A stretch of DNA of 8,673 nucleotides from Bacillota bacterium (GTDB lineage: Bacteria > Bacillota_A > Clostridia > Lachnospirales > Bianqueaceae), in NCBI GenBank assembly GCA_017420625.1, contig JAFOIR010000243.1, positions 1 through 8,673 of the forward strand, in the 5' to 3' direction. The notes beneath the pieces are model-generated. The model was not told the DNA's origin, ran no database searches, and worked only from the letters and a program-made list of their open reading frames with translations. The translations under genes and the position numbers were made by a program. Positions 1 to 5,820 of this stretch are shown piece by piece (the stretch's first letter is position 1; every line of letters begins with the position of its first letter).

Positions 1-1
1 C

Positions 2-481
2 CGGGAAATGCGGGATGTCTATTTTACCATGCTGCTGCCGGTCAAAAAGAAAGACTATGTTACTGCATGCACATGGTTTATAGTCCTGATCGAAGGCATC
101 AGCCTGATCATTGGTATTCCGTTTGCTCTTCTTTCTCACAGGATCAACCCTTCCGGAAACGTAGTCGGGTTCGATGCCAGCTTAGCTTTGTATGGGGCGG
201 GACTTCTGATGTATGGAGCCTTTAACGTTATCTTTCTTACCTCATTTTTCAGGACAGCTTACAAGGTCGGAATCTCCTTCCTGAAAGCAGTGATTCCGAT
301 GGCGGTCCTGGAAATCATACTGGAAGTACTGCCGCATATTCCTGCGCTTTCTTTCCTGGACGGGTGGACAGCAGTCGGACCTCAGTTCATCTTTTTCCTG
401 ATTGGACTGTTGATATTCAGCCTTCTTACATTTCTTGGCGCTCGAAAAGCACAAACTCTCTTTGAAGCAGTTGACCTCTAG
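2..481 (+). CDS. ABC-2 type transporter permease, 3' part (5' end outside window)
   Basis: This is the C-terminal part of an integral membrane protein. The frame is already open at base 2 (Arg-Glu before the Met at 8), so that Met is internal and the true start lies upstream. The segment MLLPVKKKDYV near the beginning is typical of small ABC-2 family permeases (the ABC2_membrane_5 type), where it follows the first membrane segments. About four or five hydrophobic segments follow, with a charged ARKAQTLFEAVDL tail. Such proteins pair with an ATP-binding subunit, usually encoded just upstream and not visible here, to export an unknown substrate. The -35 box of the next gene's promoter lies inside the last codons, and no terminator separates the two genes. 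Family assignment rests on the motif and membrane pattern; the substrate cannot be told. Confidence 0.7.
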   Translation, partial: REMRDVYFTMLLPVKKKDYVTACTWFIVLIEGISLIIGIPFALLSHRINPSGNVVGFDASLALYGAGLLMYGAFNVIFLTSFFRTAYKVGISFLKAVIPMAVLEIILEVLPHIPALSFLDGWTAVGPQFIFFLIGLLIFSLLTFLGARKAQTLFEAVDL

Positions 482-500
482 GGTACTTTTGCGGTATAAT
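471..500 (+). promoter_or_regulatory. sigma-A promoter of asnA
   Basis: TTGACC at 471-476 and TATAAT at 495-500 are separated by 18 bases, a near-consensus housekeeping promoter. The -35 box is within the final codons of the upstream permease gene. Transcription should start near 507, which rules out translation of asnA from the in-frame ATG at 499. Confidence 0.85.
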
Positions 501-506
501 GCACTA

Positions 507-561
507 CATTGCTAAAGCGCGGCGTGCCGCGAAGTCTAATTTTAGCGCTCGTGAGGTAAGT
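507..561 (+). promoter_or_regulatory. asnA 5' leader with GC-rich hairpin
   Basis: The short leader holds a palindrome, CGCGGC (518-523) and GCCGCG (526-531), which folds as at least five GC pairs with a four-base loop. AGCGC at 516-520 is also complementary to GCGCT at 545-549, just before the GAGGT ribosome binding site (553-557). Two alternative pairings are therefore possible. No T-box features or known riboswitch motif are visible; a regulatory role is inference. Confidence 0.35.
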
Positions 562-1563
562 ATGAAAGCATTTCCGGAAGGGTATCAGCCAAGACTCAAT
601 ATCATTCAGACACAGGTCGCCATCAAGAAGATCAAGGATTTCTTTGAACGGGATCTGGCGATCCAGCTTAATTTACGGCGTGTCTCAGCGCCGGTCTTTG
701 TCAGCCGATCATCCGGTCTGAACGATACTTTGAACGGTGTTGAACGCCCGGTCGATTTTGACATCAAAGGACAAGACGGAACGTTTGAGATCGTTCACTC
801 TCTGGCTAAGTGGAAACGCTATGCGCTTGGCCGGTACGGATTCAAGCAGGGAGAAGGTCTTTATACTGATATGACCGCTATCCGTCGAGATGAAGATGTT
901 GATCCTATCCATTCTGTCTATGTGGATCAGTGGGACTGGGAAAAAATCATCGGGAAAGAGAACCGCAACGATCAGACGCTGAAGGATGGCGTCAAATGTG
1001 TCTATCGTGCCATGCAGCATACGGAGAATTATATCCGGGATGATTATAACTGGATCGAGAAACTGCTGCCGGAGAAACTGACTTTCGTTACCGCTCAGGA
1101 ACTGGAAGACGAGTATCCGGATCTTTCTCCGAAAGAAAGAGAAACCCTTGCCTGCAAGGAATGCGGGGCAATTTTCCTTAAAGGGATCGGCGGAAAACTG
1201 CGTTCCGGAAAGCCGCATGACGGTCGTGCACCCGACTATGATGACTGGTCCTTAAATGGTGACCTGCTGGTGTATTATCCGATCCTTGGACAAGCCCTGG
1301 AACTTTCCTCCATGGGTGTTCGAGTGGATGAGGAGACTCTGGTGAGTCAGATGGCCGAGAGAGGCATTACCGGGTATGAGAAGCAGGAGTTTCACAAGAA
1401 ACTGCTGGCTGGTTCGCTGCCCTATACGATGGGTGGAGGTATCGGTCAGTCACGTATCTGCATGCTGTTTCTTCGTAAGGCTCATATCGGTGAAGTCCAG
1501 TCCAGCTATTGGCCGGAAGAGGTCATGGAAGAGGCCGCCGGACGGGGAATCGCTCTTCTGTAA
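562..1563 (+). CDS. asnA: aspartate--ammonia ligase (asparagine synthetase A)
   Basis: AsnA makes asparagine from aspartate, ammonia and ATP (giving AMP and PPi) in the cytoplasm. The fold is that of a class II aminoacyl-tRNA synthetase catalytic domain. From the ATG at 562 the protein has 333 residues, close to the roughly 330 of the family. It begins MKAFPEGYQPRLNIIQTQVA, a typical AsnA N-terminus. Recognisable blocks are SRSSGLNDTLNGVERPV, AKWKRYALGRYGF, YVDQWDWEKII and the motif-3-like GGGIGQSR at residues 291-298, followed by HIGEVQSSYWP. The frame is open back to an ATG at 499, but the promoter places the transcript start downstream of that codon, and GAGGT precedes 562. The gene is monocistronic, with its own promoter and terminator. 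Use of ammonia, not glutamine, as nitrogen donor is a family property. Confidence 0.97.
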   Translation: MKAFPEGYQPRLNIIQTQVAIKKIKDFFERDLAIQLNLRRVSAPVFVSRSSGLNDTLNGVERPVDFDIKGQDGTFEIVHSLAKWKRYALGRYGFKQGEGLYTDMTAIRRDEDVDPIHSVYVDQWDWEKIIGKENRNDQTLKDGVKCVYRAMQHTENYIRDDYNWIEKLLPEKLTFVTAQELEDEYPDLSPKERETLACKECGAIFLKGIGGKLRSGKPHDGRAPDYDDWSLNGDLLVYYPILGQALELSSMGVRVDEETLVSQMAERGITGYEKQEFHKKLLAGSLPYTMGGGIGQSRICMLFLRKAHIGEVQSSYWPEEVMEEAAGRGIALL

Positions 1564-1582
1564 ATCATGTTATCAACGCGAA

Positions 1583-1612
1583 AGCCGCTCAGCGATGAGC
1601 GGCTATTTTATT
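1583..1612 (+). terminator. Rho-independent terminator of asnA
   Basis: AGCCGCTCA (1583-1591) and TGAGCGGCT (1596-1604) form a perfect 9-bp stem around the tetraloop GCGA, followed by ATTTTATT. It lies 20 bases after the asnA stop codon. Confidence 0.93.
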
Positions 1613-1630
1613 GCCGGAACTCCGTCCCAC

Positions 1631-1698
1631 ATTCCGCCGATCCCAGCCATTCCGCCGACCCCACAGGTCGCTAATCCCAGCCATTCCGACTCATTCCG
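1631..1698. repeat. C-rich short direct repeats beside element A
   Basis: ATCCCAGCCATTCCG occurs at 1640-1654 and again at 1674-1688. ATTCCGCCGA occurs at 1631-1640 and 1649-1658. The core ATTCCG starts at 1631, 1649, 1683 and 1693. The block sits between the asnA terminator and repeat element A. A looser relative made of CCACTCC-like words flanks element B on its outer side (about 4243-4320, other strand), so the two blocks may be the diverged outer part of one larger element. No promoter or credible gene is visible in it. Confidence 0.6.
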
Positions 1699-1712
1699 GC
1701 CGCCGGCTCCTC

Positions 1713-1957
1713 GCAGGATCACTCTTTTTCCACATTTGCTCTCCGCTCCGAACGTCAGGTTGATTTTTCCACCAATGCGTGGATGCATCCTCGCACCATT
1801 CGCCTTTCTCCACTGGTGTCTGGATTACTCCGTGCATGGGTTGAAAAATAGCAATGACGTTCGGAAAGTCGACAGAGACTCCGCCCATTGGTGGATATCC
1901 TTTTATCTTGCGTGGAGGAGAGAGCGTTTGTTGAGAAAGCTCGATCTTGCGTGGAGT
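1713..1957 (+). repeat. repeat element A, 245 bp, inverted partner of element B; possible structured RNA
   Basis: Element A aligns without gaps to the reverse complement of 3998-4242, with 19 differences in 245 positions (about 92% identity). Weaker similarity continues outward to about 1661. On this strand it folds into a long imperfect hairpin. CCGAACGTCA (1748-1757) pairs with TGACGTTCGG (1855-1864). TTTTTC (1764-1769) pairs with GAAAAA (1843-1848). ACC (1771-1773) pairs with GGT (1839-1841). A nine-pair helix joins 1775-1783 with 1829-1837, and ATCC (1787-1790) pairs with GGAT (1822-1825). Flanking helices GGAT/ATCC (1716-1719, 1897-1900) and TCCAC/GTGGA (1728-1732, 1891-1895) enclose it. 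CTTGCGTGGAG is repeated at 1907-1917 and 1946-1956. Repeat status is direct observation; the RNA interpretation is inference. I do not recognise the family. Confidence 0.85.
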
Positions 1958-1976
1958 CTGAAAACAGTTTTTTCAG
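1958..1976 (+). other. AT-rich hairpin at the inner edge of element A
   Basis: CTGAAAA (1958-1964) and TTTTCAG (1970-1976) can form a 7-bp stem, with six Ts at 1968-1973, directly after the last conserved base of element A. It could end or trim a transcript of the element, but the stem is weak and element B has no counterpart. Confidence 0.35.
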
Positions 1977-2079
1977 GAATAACTGCAGAAAAAGGATATG
2001 ATCCAATGTTAAACCGCATCGAATCAGATGGAACAGAAAATGCTCATTTGTCAACCCCTTTTGGCGACTAAAAAATAAA

Positions 2080-2109
2080 TTCAAAAAGCTTAGAAAAAAA
2101 CACGATAAT
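2080..2109 (+). promoter_or_regulatory. possible promoter of the nuclease-like gene
   Basis: TTCAAA (2080-2085) and GATAAT (2104-2109) are 18 bases apart in an AT-rich stretch, matching consensus at four and five of six positions. A transcript would start near 2116 and carry a small AGGG/CCCT hairpin (2118-2133) before the ribosome binding site. Confidence 0.45.
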
Positions 2110-2158
2110 AATAGTAAAGGGGTATTATTCCCTGAAACCAAAAGGAGGGAACGAAACC

Positions 2159-2986
2159 ATGGATTTGTACAATGAAATGTACGAAAGACGAGAGAAACTT
2201 GCTGATCAGATGAAGGATCTGCAGGAAAAACTGATTCGTTTGCCAGCCGAGGATCTGCATGTACAGAAAGACCGAGGCAACACCAGGTGGGCTTTGTCAG
2301 GAGAAGACGAAAAGGGAACGCATTTCCGACGATATCTTTCAAAGACGCAGGAAGAGGAAGCTGTCACTTATGCGGTAGCTACTCTATACAGAGCCAAACT
2401 GTCTGATATGGAACGTGAATACAAAGCCACTTCTCGATTTTTACAAGTATTTGACAAAGCCTATCGAGGTATTCCGGAAGTCTATATCACACAAGAAGAA
2501 AAACTACTGAAGAATGAAGGTTTGTTAGAACTTCTGATGCCCTATCTATCAGAGAATCAGAAAGCTATTATTGAGTGGGAAAAAGAATCTTATGAAGGAA
2601 ATACCAACTATCACCCGGAGCAGTTGATCTATCGGGTCAGCGATACTCTATTTGTCAGGTCCAAATCGGAACTGATGATTGCAGAGGAATTGATCAGACT
2701 TGGGATTCCATTCCGATATGAAGAGAGGATCGGAAAAGGATGGGGCTCGATTCTCTGCGATTTTACCATCCTGGACCCTAAAACACTTTACGTAAAGTAC
2801 TATGAACATTTTGGAATGATGGATAAGGAAGAATATGCTAAGGCCGCTGTTCAAAAAATCAGCAATTATGCTTCCCGTGGCATCTATCCTGGACAAGAAC
2901 TGATCATCACATCCGAAACACAGAAGCATCCCTTGACCAAGAACGAGATCTGTCGTACATTACGTTGTTATCTGCATCTCGATTGA
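2159..2986 (+). CDS. uncharacterised protein with C-terminal PD-(D/E)XK-like nuclease domain
   Basis: The 275-residue soluble protein has no signal peptide or membrane segment. AAGGAGGG (2142-2149) precedes the ATG. Residues 1-30 are charged and helical, probably a short coiled coil (RREKLADQMKDLQEKL), and residues 60-140 also look helical. The C-terminal part resembles restriction-endonuclease-like domains. It has FVRSKSELMIAEEL (165-178) with candidate Glu171, then GIPFRYEERI, then CDFTI with candidate Asp201, then YYEHFGMMDKEEYA (214-227) with candidate Glu216, then GIYPGQELIITSETQKHPL. Many hypothetical proteins of Clostridia carry this order with PDFTI and WEHFG, as I recall them. The usual lysine after the last acidic residue is absent, and Pro is Cys before Asp201, so activity is uncertain. 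It lies between inverted repeat elements A and B. The function is unknown; a role in DNA repair, defence or element maintenance is only a guess. Confidence 0.6.
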   Translation: MDLYNEMYERREKLADQMKDLQEKLIRLPAEDLHVQKDRGNTRWALSGEDEKGTHFRRYLSKTQEEEAVTYAVATLYRAKLSDMEREYKATSRFLQVFDKAYRGIPEVYITQEEKLLKNEGLLELLMPYLSENQKAIIEWEKESYEGNTNYHPEQLIYRVSDTLFVRSKSELMIAEELIRLGIPFRYEERIGKGWGSILCDFTILDPKTLYVKYYEHFGMMDKEEYAKAAVQKISNYASRGIYPGQELIITSETQKHPLTKNEICRTLRCYLHLD

Positions 2987-3020
2987 AAGGATACCCACTC
3001 CATTTCTTGCAGAGATTGGA

Positions 3021-3050
3021 TTGACAAACCTCCATCAGATGAAGTAGTAT
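3021..3050 (+). promoter_or_regulatory. sigma-A promoter of the EamA transporter gene
   Basis: TTGACA (3021-3026) and TAGTAT (3045-3050) are separated by 18 bases, placing the transcript start near 3057, about 24 bases before the ATG. The transporter gene can thus be expressed independently of the nuclease-like gene. Confidence 0.8.
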
Positions 3051-3080
3051 GAGCCAAAGATTTGTTTGAGGAGGGCAGCT

Positions 3081-3995
3081 ATGTCCGGTATTCTCATTTT
3101 TATCATGATCCTGTTGTACAGTTTTCAGACTTTGTTCTGCAAACAGTTTTCGGACGCCTATCCGGATGGACCGGATCGTGCCAGCCAGGTTTTCTGTTTT
3201 CTGGAGGCATTCTTCATTGCTCTGGTTACTTTCATTTTCAACGGATTCCGGTTTCATTTGTCTACACCGACATTGCTGCTTGGACTTCTGAATGCGCTGA
3301 TGCTCTTTACCTACAACACTTCGCTGATCAAAGCTTCCAGTCGCGGATCCTATGCCTTTATGAACATGGTCCTTCTTTTCGGCGGCATTCTCGTTCCGAT
3401 GGTTTATTCCACCCTGATTTTGCATGAGCCGCTCACCTGGTATAAGTACCTGGCTGTTCCCCTCATGCTGATCGCATTTGTCCTGATGAATCTTAAAGGC
3501 ATTGATCTTAAGGGCAGCGGTATCTGGTATTATATCTTCTGTGGTCTGCTTTTTCTTTCGAACGGTATTTATTGCACCTTGCTGAAGGTTCAGGCTGTTA
3601 TAGCACCAGCTGAAAGTCGCGAAATGGTCATGCTGACATTTCTGCTTATGTGCATACCGGCTGCCATTGGCCTATTCGGAAAGAAAAAGAATGGTTCGGA
3701 TCAGCCTGACCAGGCAGAGCCACTGCATTCCACTGGCAAAGCTAAAGTCTTTCATTTCGACCGTAAATCCATGATCTGGCTTGTTTTAAGTCTTCTGTCC
3801 GCCGCCCTGGCGGTCAATGTGCTGGTTCTGTGTCTGCCCCTTGTCAACACAGTCATTCTTTATACTGTCGAATGTGGTGGGGTATTGGTTCTGGCCAGCC
3901 TATATTCGTACTTTATTTTCAAAGAGAAGTTCGATACCGCCAAAATCATCGGAATTGTCCTGGCTGTCATATCGATCACAGCACTATCCATTTGA
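3081..3995 (+). CDS. DMT-superfamily (EamA-like) transporter
   Basis: The product is a 304-residue polytopic membrane protein with about ten hydrophobic segments in two halves, the usual design and length of drug/metabolite transporters. Each half ends in the characteristic motif. The first is LHEPLTWYKYLAVPLMLIAF (114-133). The second is IFKEKFDTAKIIGIVLAVIS (279-298). A hydrophilic loop of about 30 residues (200-230, KKKNGSDQPD and onward) joins the halves. The ATG at 3081 is preferred because GAGGAGGG (3068-3075) sits five bases before it; an upstream in-frame TTG at 3066 would overlap this site. The substrate is unknown; relatives move amino acids, metabolites or drugs. The stop codon is two bases from the edge of repeat element B, and no conventional terminator follows. 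Confidence 0.88.
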   Translation: MSGILIFIMILLYSFQTLFCKQFSDAYPDGPDRASQVFCFLEAFFIALVTFIFNGFRFHLSTPTLLLGLLNALMLFTYNTSLIKASSRGSYAFMNMVLLFGGILVPMVYSTLILHEPLTWYKYLAVPLMLIAFVLMNLKGIDLKGSGIWYYIFCGLLFLSNGIYCTLLKVQAVIAPAESREMVMLTFLLMCIPAAIGLFGKKKNGSDQPDQAEPLHSTGKAKVFHFDRKSMIWLVLSLLSAALAVNVLVLCLPLVNTVILYTVECGGVLVLASLYSYFIFKEKFDTAKIIGIVLAVISITALSI

Positions 3996-3997
3996 AC

Positions 3998-4242
3998 ACT
4001 CCACGCAAAATTTAGCTTTCTCAACAAACGCTCTCACCTCCACGCAAGATAAAAGAATATCCACCAGTGGGCGGAGTCTCTTTCGAATTTCCGAACACCA
4101 TTGCTATTTTTCAACCCATGCACGGAGTAATCCAGACACCAGTGGAGAAAGGCGAATGTTGCGAGGATGCATCCACGCACCGGTGGAAAAAACAAGCCGA
4201 CGTTCGGAGAGGAGAGCAAATGTGGAAAAAGGGCGATCCTGC
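3998..4242 (-). repeat. repeat element B, 245 bp, inverted copy of element A
   Basis: This is the reverse complement of 1713-1957 with 19 substitutions and no insertions or deletions; position p in A corresponds to 5955 minus p here. The long hairpin of A is kept at 4091-4207 on the minus strand. Three differences in its 10-bp stem turn A-U or G-C pairs into G-U pairs (at 4097, 4098 and 4198), and two more paired sites behave the same way (4056 and 4180). One (4159) breaks a pair near the apex. The 245-bp core starts two bases after the EamA stop codon. Outward, about 4243-4320 is GC-rich with CCACTCC-like words and resembles the outer flank of A only loosely. Read as protein, most differences are replacements and one is a stop, so it is not a coding repeat. 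Confidence 0.85.
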
Positions 4243-4367
4243 GCGGAGCCAGGCGCCAGAATCGGCCAGGAGTGGGAGGCATTGGCGGCTTGTGGAGTGG
4301 GCCGGAATAGACTGAAACCGGGCGGATTGCCGAATAAACATTTTTTCTTCCCACTTGAGAAAACCCC

Positions 4368-4395
4368 TGTGTTTTTCAGAATTTCATGATATAAT
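4368..4395 (+). promoter_or_regulatory. extended -10 promoter of the SPFH protein gene
   Basis: TGATATAAT at 4387-4395 is a perfect -10 box (4390-4395) with the TGn extension. The -35 candidate TGTGTT (4368-4373), 16 bases upstream, is poor, as is usual for extended -10 promoters. The transcript would start near 4402. Confidence 0.75.
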
Positions 4396-4456
4396 GGCAT
4401 CATTGAAAGGAAACAGAACAAAAATACAATAAGTTCTGTTAAAGGAGGATATACCA

Positions 4457-5500
4457 ATGGATGGAATTGGCACAGTGATTTTTCTGTTTGTTCTTTTTGC
4501 TCTGATCGTGTGGGTCATCCTGGCAAATGTCCGGGTGGTTCCGCAGGCACAGGCATATGTTATTGAGAACCTCGGTAAGTTCAAGACGGTCTGGTATGCA
4601 GGTCTTCACCTGAAAGTACCTTTCTTCGAGAGAGTTGCCAGCCGTGTATCCCTGAAAGAGCAGGTGCTGGACTTCCCGCCCCAGCCGGTTATCACCAAAG
4701 ATAACATCGTGCTGCAGCTCGACAGCGTTGTATATTGCCGAGTATTTGATCCGCGTCTGTATACCTACGGTGTGGAAAGTCCCATTGCTGGTCTTCAGAA
4801 CCTGGCGACCACGACCCTTCGTAACAACGTAGGTGAGATGGAACTGGACCAGCTGCTTACTTCCCGTGACAAAATCAACCAGACACTGCAGGTCATCCTG
4901 GATGAAGCGACCGATGCCTGGGGCATCAAGGTCACCCGTGTGGAGCTGAAGAATATTCAGCCACCGAAGGAGATCGAGGAAGTCATGACCAAGCAGATGA
5001 GAGCAGAGCGTGAGCGTCGTCAGACCGTTCTGGAAGCACAGGCACATCAGGAAGCGGTTGTTTCCCGTGCAGAAGGTGATAAGAGAGCAAAGATTCTCGC
5101 AGCAGAAGCTGAGAGAGATGCCCAGATCGCCCTGGCACAAGGCCGTGCCCGTTCTATTGAGCTGGTCTATCAGGCAGAAGCTGATGGCTTGAAAGCCCTG
5201 AAAGCTGCCAATATCGATGAATCGGTCCTGAAACTGAAAGGAATCGAAGCCCTTGGAAAGGTTTCCGATGGCCGTGCAACCAAGATCTATATGCCGTCTG
5301 ATCTGACGAATATCGTCGCCAATCTCGGTGTAGCCGGTGAAGCACTTGGAATCGGGGATTACACGCCGATCGACAAGAGCCCGAAACCGCAGCCGAAGAT
5401 CGAAGAAGATCCTTGTATCGATGAGGAAACCAGTGCCGGCGGCATTCAGGCAGCAGCTACTACCCAGGCGATCCAGGCAGAACTGGAGAATCGCTTCTAA
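4457..5500 (+). CDS. SPFH/band 7 (slipin, QmcA-like) membrane protein
   Basis: This 347-residue protein has one N-terminal membrane anchor (about residues 5-23, VIFLFVLFALIVWVILA core), followed by an SPFH domain (about 25-190). The opening VRVVPQAQAYVIENLGKFK and the block LRNNVGEMELDQLLTSRDKI (121-140) are hallmarks of slipin/QmcA-type proteins. Residues 170-250 form an Ala/Glu/Arg-rich helical stretch (KQMRAERERR, AEGDKRAKILAAEAERDAQI) suited to oligomerisation. The acidic, Ala/Gln-rich tail makes it longer than the roughly 305 residues of E. coli QmcA. AAAGGAGGA (4441-4449) decides the start. Such proteins form large ring or cage assemblies in membrane microdomains and help membrane-protein quality control. 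The usual NfeD partner gene is not adjacent. It has its own promoter, and the following operon starts anew. Confidence 0.93.
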   Translation: MDGIGTVIFLFVLFALIVWVILANVRVVPQAQAYVIENLGKFKTVWYAGLHLKVPFFERVASRVSLKEQVLDFPPQPVITKDNIVLQLDSVVYCRVFDPRLYTYGVESPIAGLQNLATTTLRNNVGEMELDQLLTSRDKINQTLQVILDEATDAWGIKVTRVELKNIQPPKEIEEVMTKQMRAERERRQTVLEAQAHQEAVVSRAEGDKRAKILAAEAERDAQIALAQGRARSIELVYQAEADGLKALKAANIDESVLKLKGIEALGKVSDGRATKIYMPSDLTNIVANLGVAGEALGIGDYTPIDKSPKPQPKIEEDPCIDEETSAGGIQAAATTQAIQAELENRF

Positions 5501-5507
5501 GGTAATT

Positions 5508-5543
5508 GTGCTGAGAAAAGCAGCACCCGGGACACCTGCTTTT
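5508..5543 (+). terminator. two mutually exclusive hairpins after the SPFH gene; possible weak terminator
   Basis: GTGCTG (5508-5513) pairs with CAGCAC (5521-5526). Alternatively AAAAGCAG (5516-5523) pairs with CTGCTTTT (5536-5543). The two share 5516-5526, so only one forms. Neither is followed by a proper U tract, since the Ts are within the second stem. This is probably the 3' end of the SPFH transcript, but termination is not certain. Confidence 0.4.
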
Positions 5544-5557
5544 GGGATGAAAGCTTC

Positions 5558-5586
5558 TTGACATGAACGGGGCACAGTGGTAGATT
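5558..5586 (+). promoter_or_regulatory. promoter of the glycine cleavage operon
   Basis: TTGACA (5558-5563) is followed after 17 bases by TAGATT (5581-5586). Transcription would start near 5593, about ten bases before the riboswitch's first paired element. Confidence 0.75.
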
Positions 5587-5602
5587 ATTCTATAGTAGTG
5601 CC

Positions 5603-5765
5603 GTTCGAATGAAGGACCAGGGAGATGCCGTCCAAAGCACGATCTGACGGAACCGAAGGGGCAAAACTCTCAGGTAAAAGGGACCGGGTCTGGACGAGCC
5701 TCCGGAGAATCTGCAAAGCAGATACCAATGGGGTAATTCTCTCAGGTAAACATACGGAGCGCAGG
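5603..5765 (+). promoter_or_regulatory. tandem glycine riboswitch
   Basis: Two glycine aptamers lie in tandem. Aptamer I has P1 CCAG/CTGG (5617-5620, 5690-5693), GAGA/TCTC (5622-5625, 5668-5671), CCGTC/GACGG (5628-5632, 5646-5650), and the conserved ACCGAAGGGGCAA and CTCTCAGGTAAAAGG. The leader GTTCG (5603-5607) pairs with CGAGC (5695-5699) in the linker, matching the known leader-linker kink-turn helix. Aptamer II has CTCCG/CGGAG (5700-5704, 5755-5759), GGAGAA/TTCTCT, TCTGC/GCAGA (5710-5714, 5718-5722), ACCAATGGGGTAA and CTCTCAGGTAAA. The closing strand of aptamer II is shared with the terminator that follows, so glycine binding should block termination and switch the operon on. The gcv genes downstream fit exactly. 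Confidence 0.96.
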
Positions 5766-5820
5766 GACATAGTATTTTGATACTCAAAATTCTATGCTCT
5801 GTGCTCCGTTTCATTTTATT
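5754..5820 (+). terminator. riboswitch-controlled terminator (expression platform)
   Basis: ACGGAGC (5754-5760) pairs with GCTCCGT (5803-5809). Inside, CAG/CTG, CATAG/CTATG (5768-5772, 5792-5796) and ATTTTGA/TCAAAAT (5774-5780, 5784-5790) extend the hairpin to a three-base loop. TTTCATTTTATT follows. Bases 5755-5759 are also the 3' strand of the aptamer II closing helix, making the two structures mutually exclusive. Confidence 0.92.

Noticed and set aside
709..1218. Minus-strand open frame opposite asnA
   Set aside because: It is antisense to a clear AsnA coding sequence, with no promoter or ribosome binding site.
1376..2071. Open frames through element A (+ strand) and matching frames through element B (both strands) that look like a shared protein
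   Set aside because: Between the copies at least 13 of 19 differences change a residue, one makes a stop, and none of the frames has a proper start with a ribosome binding site. Conservation is at the nucleotide level. The + frame also overlaps the 3' end of asnA.
2006..2071. Small 21-codon ORF with AAAGGAT upstream, between element A and the nuclease-like gene
   Set aside because: The ribosome binding site is modest, the ORF lies upstream of the likely promoter at 2080-2109, and nothing else supports expression.
1613..4330. CRISPR array or IS element in the repeat-rich regions
   Set aside because: The repeats are two long inverted copies, not regularly spaced short repeats with unique spacers. 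No transposase or cas gene is present in the window.
4439..5575. Long minus-strand open frame (378 codons) opposite the SPFH gene
   Set aside because: It is a shadow of the strongly supported SPFH gene: Cys/Phe/Leu-rich composition, no ribosome binding site and no family resemblance.
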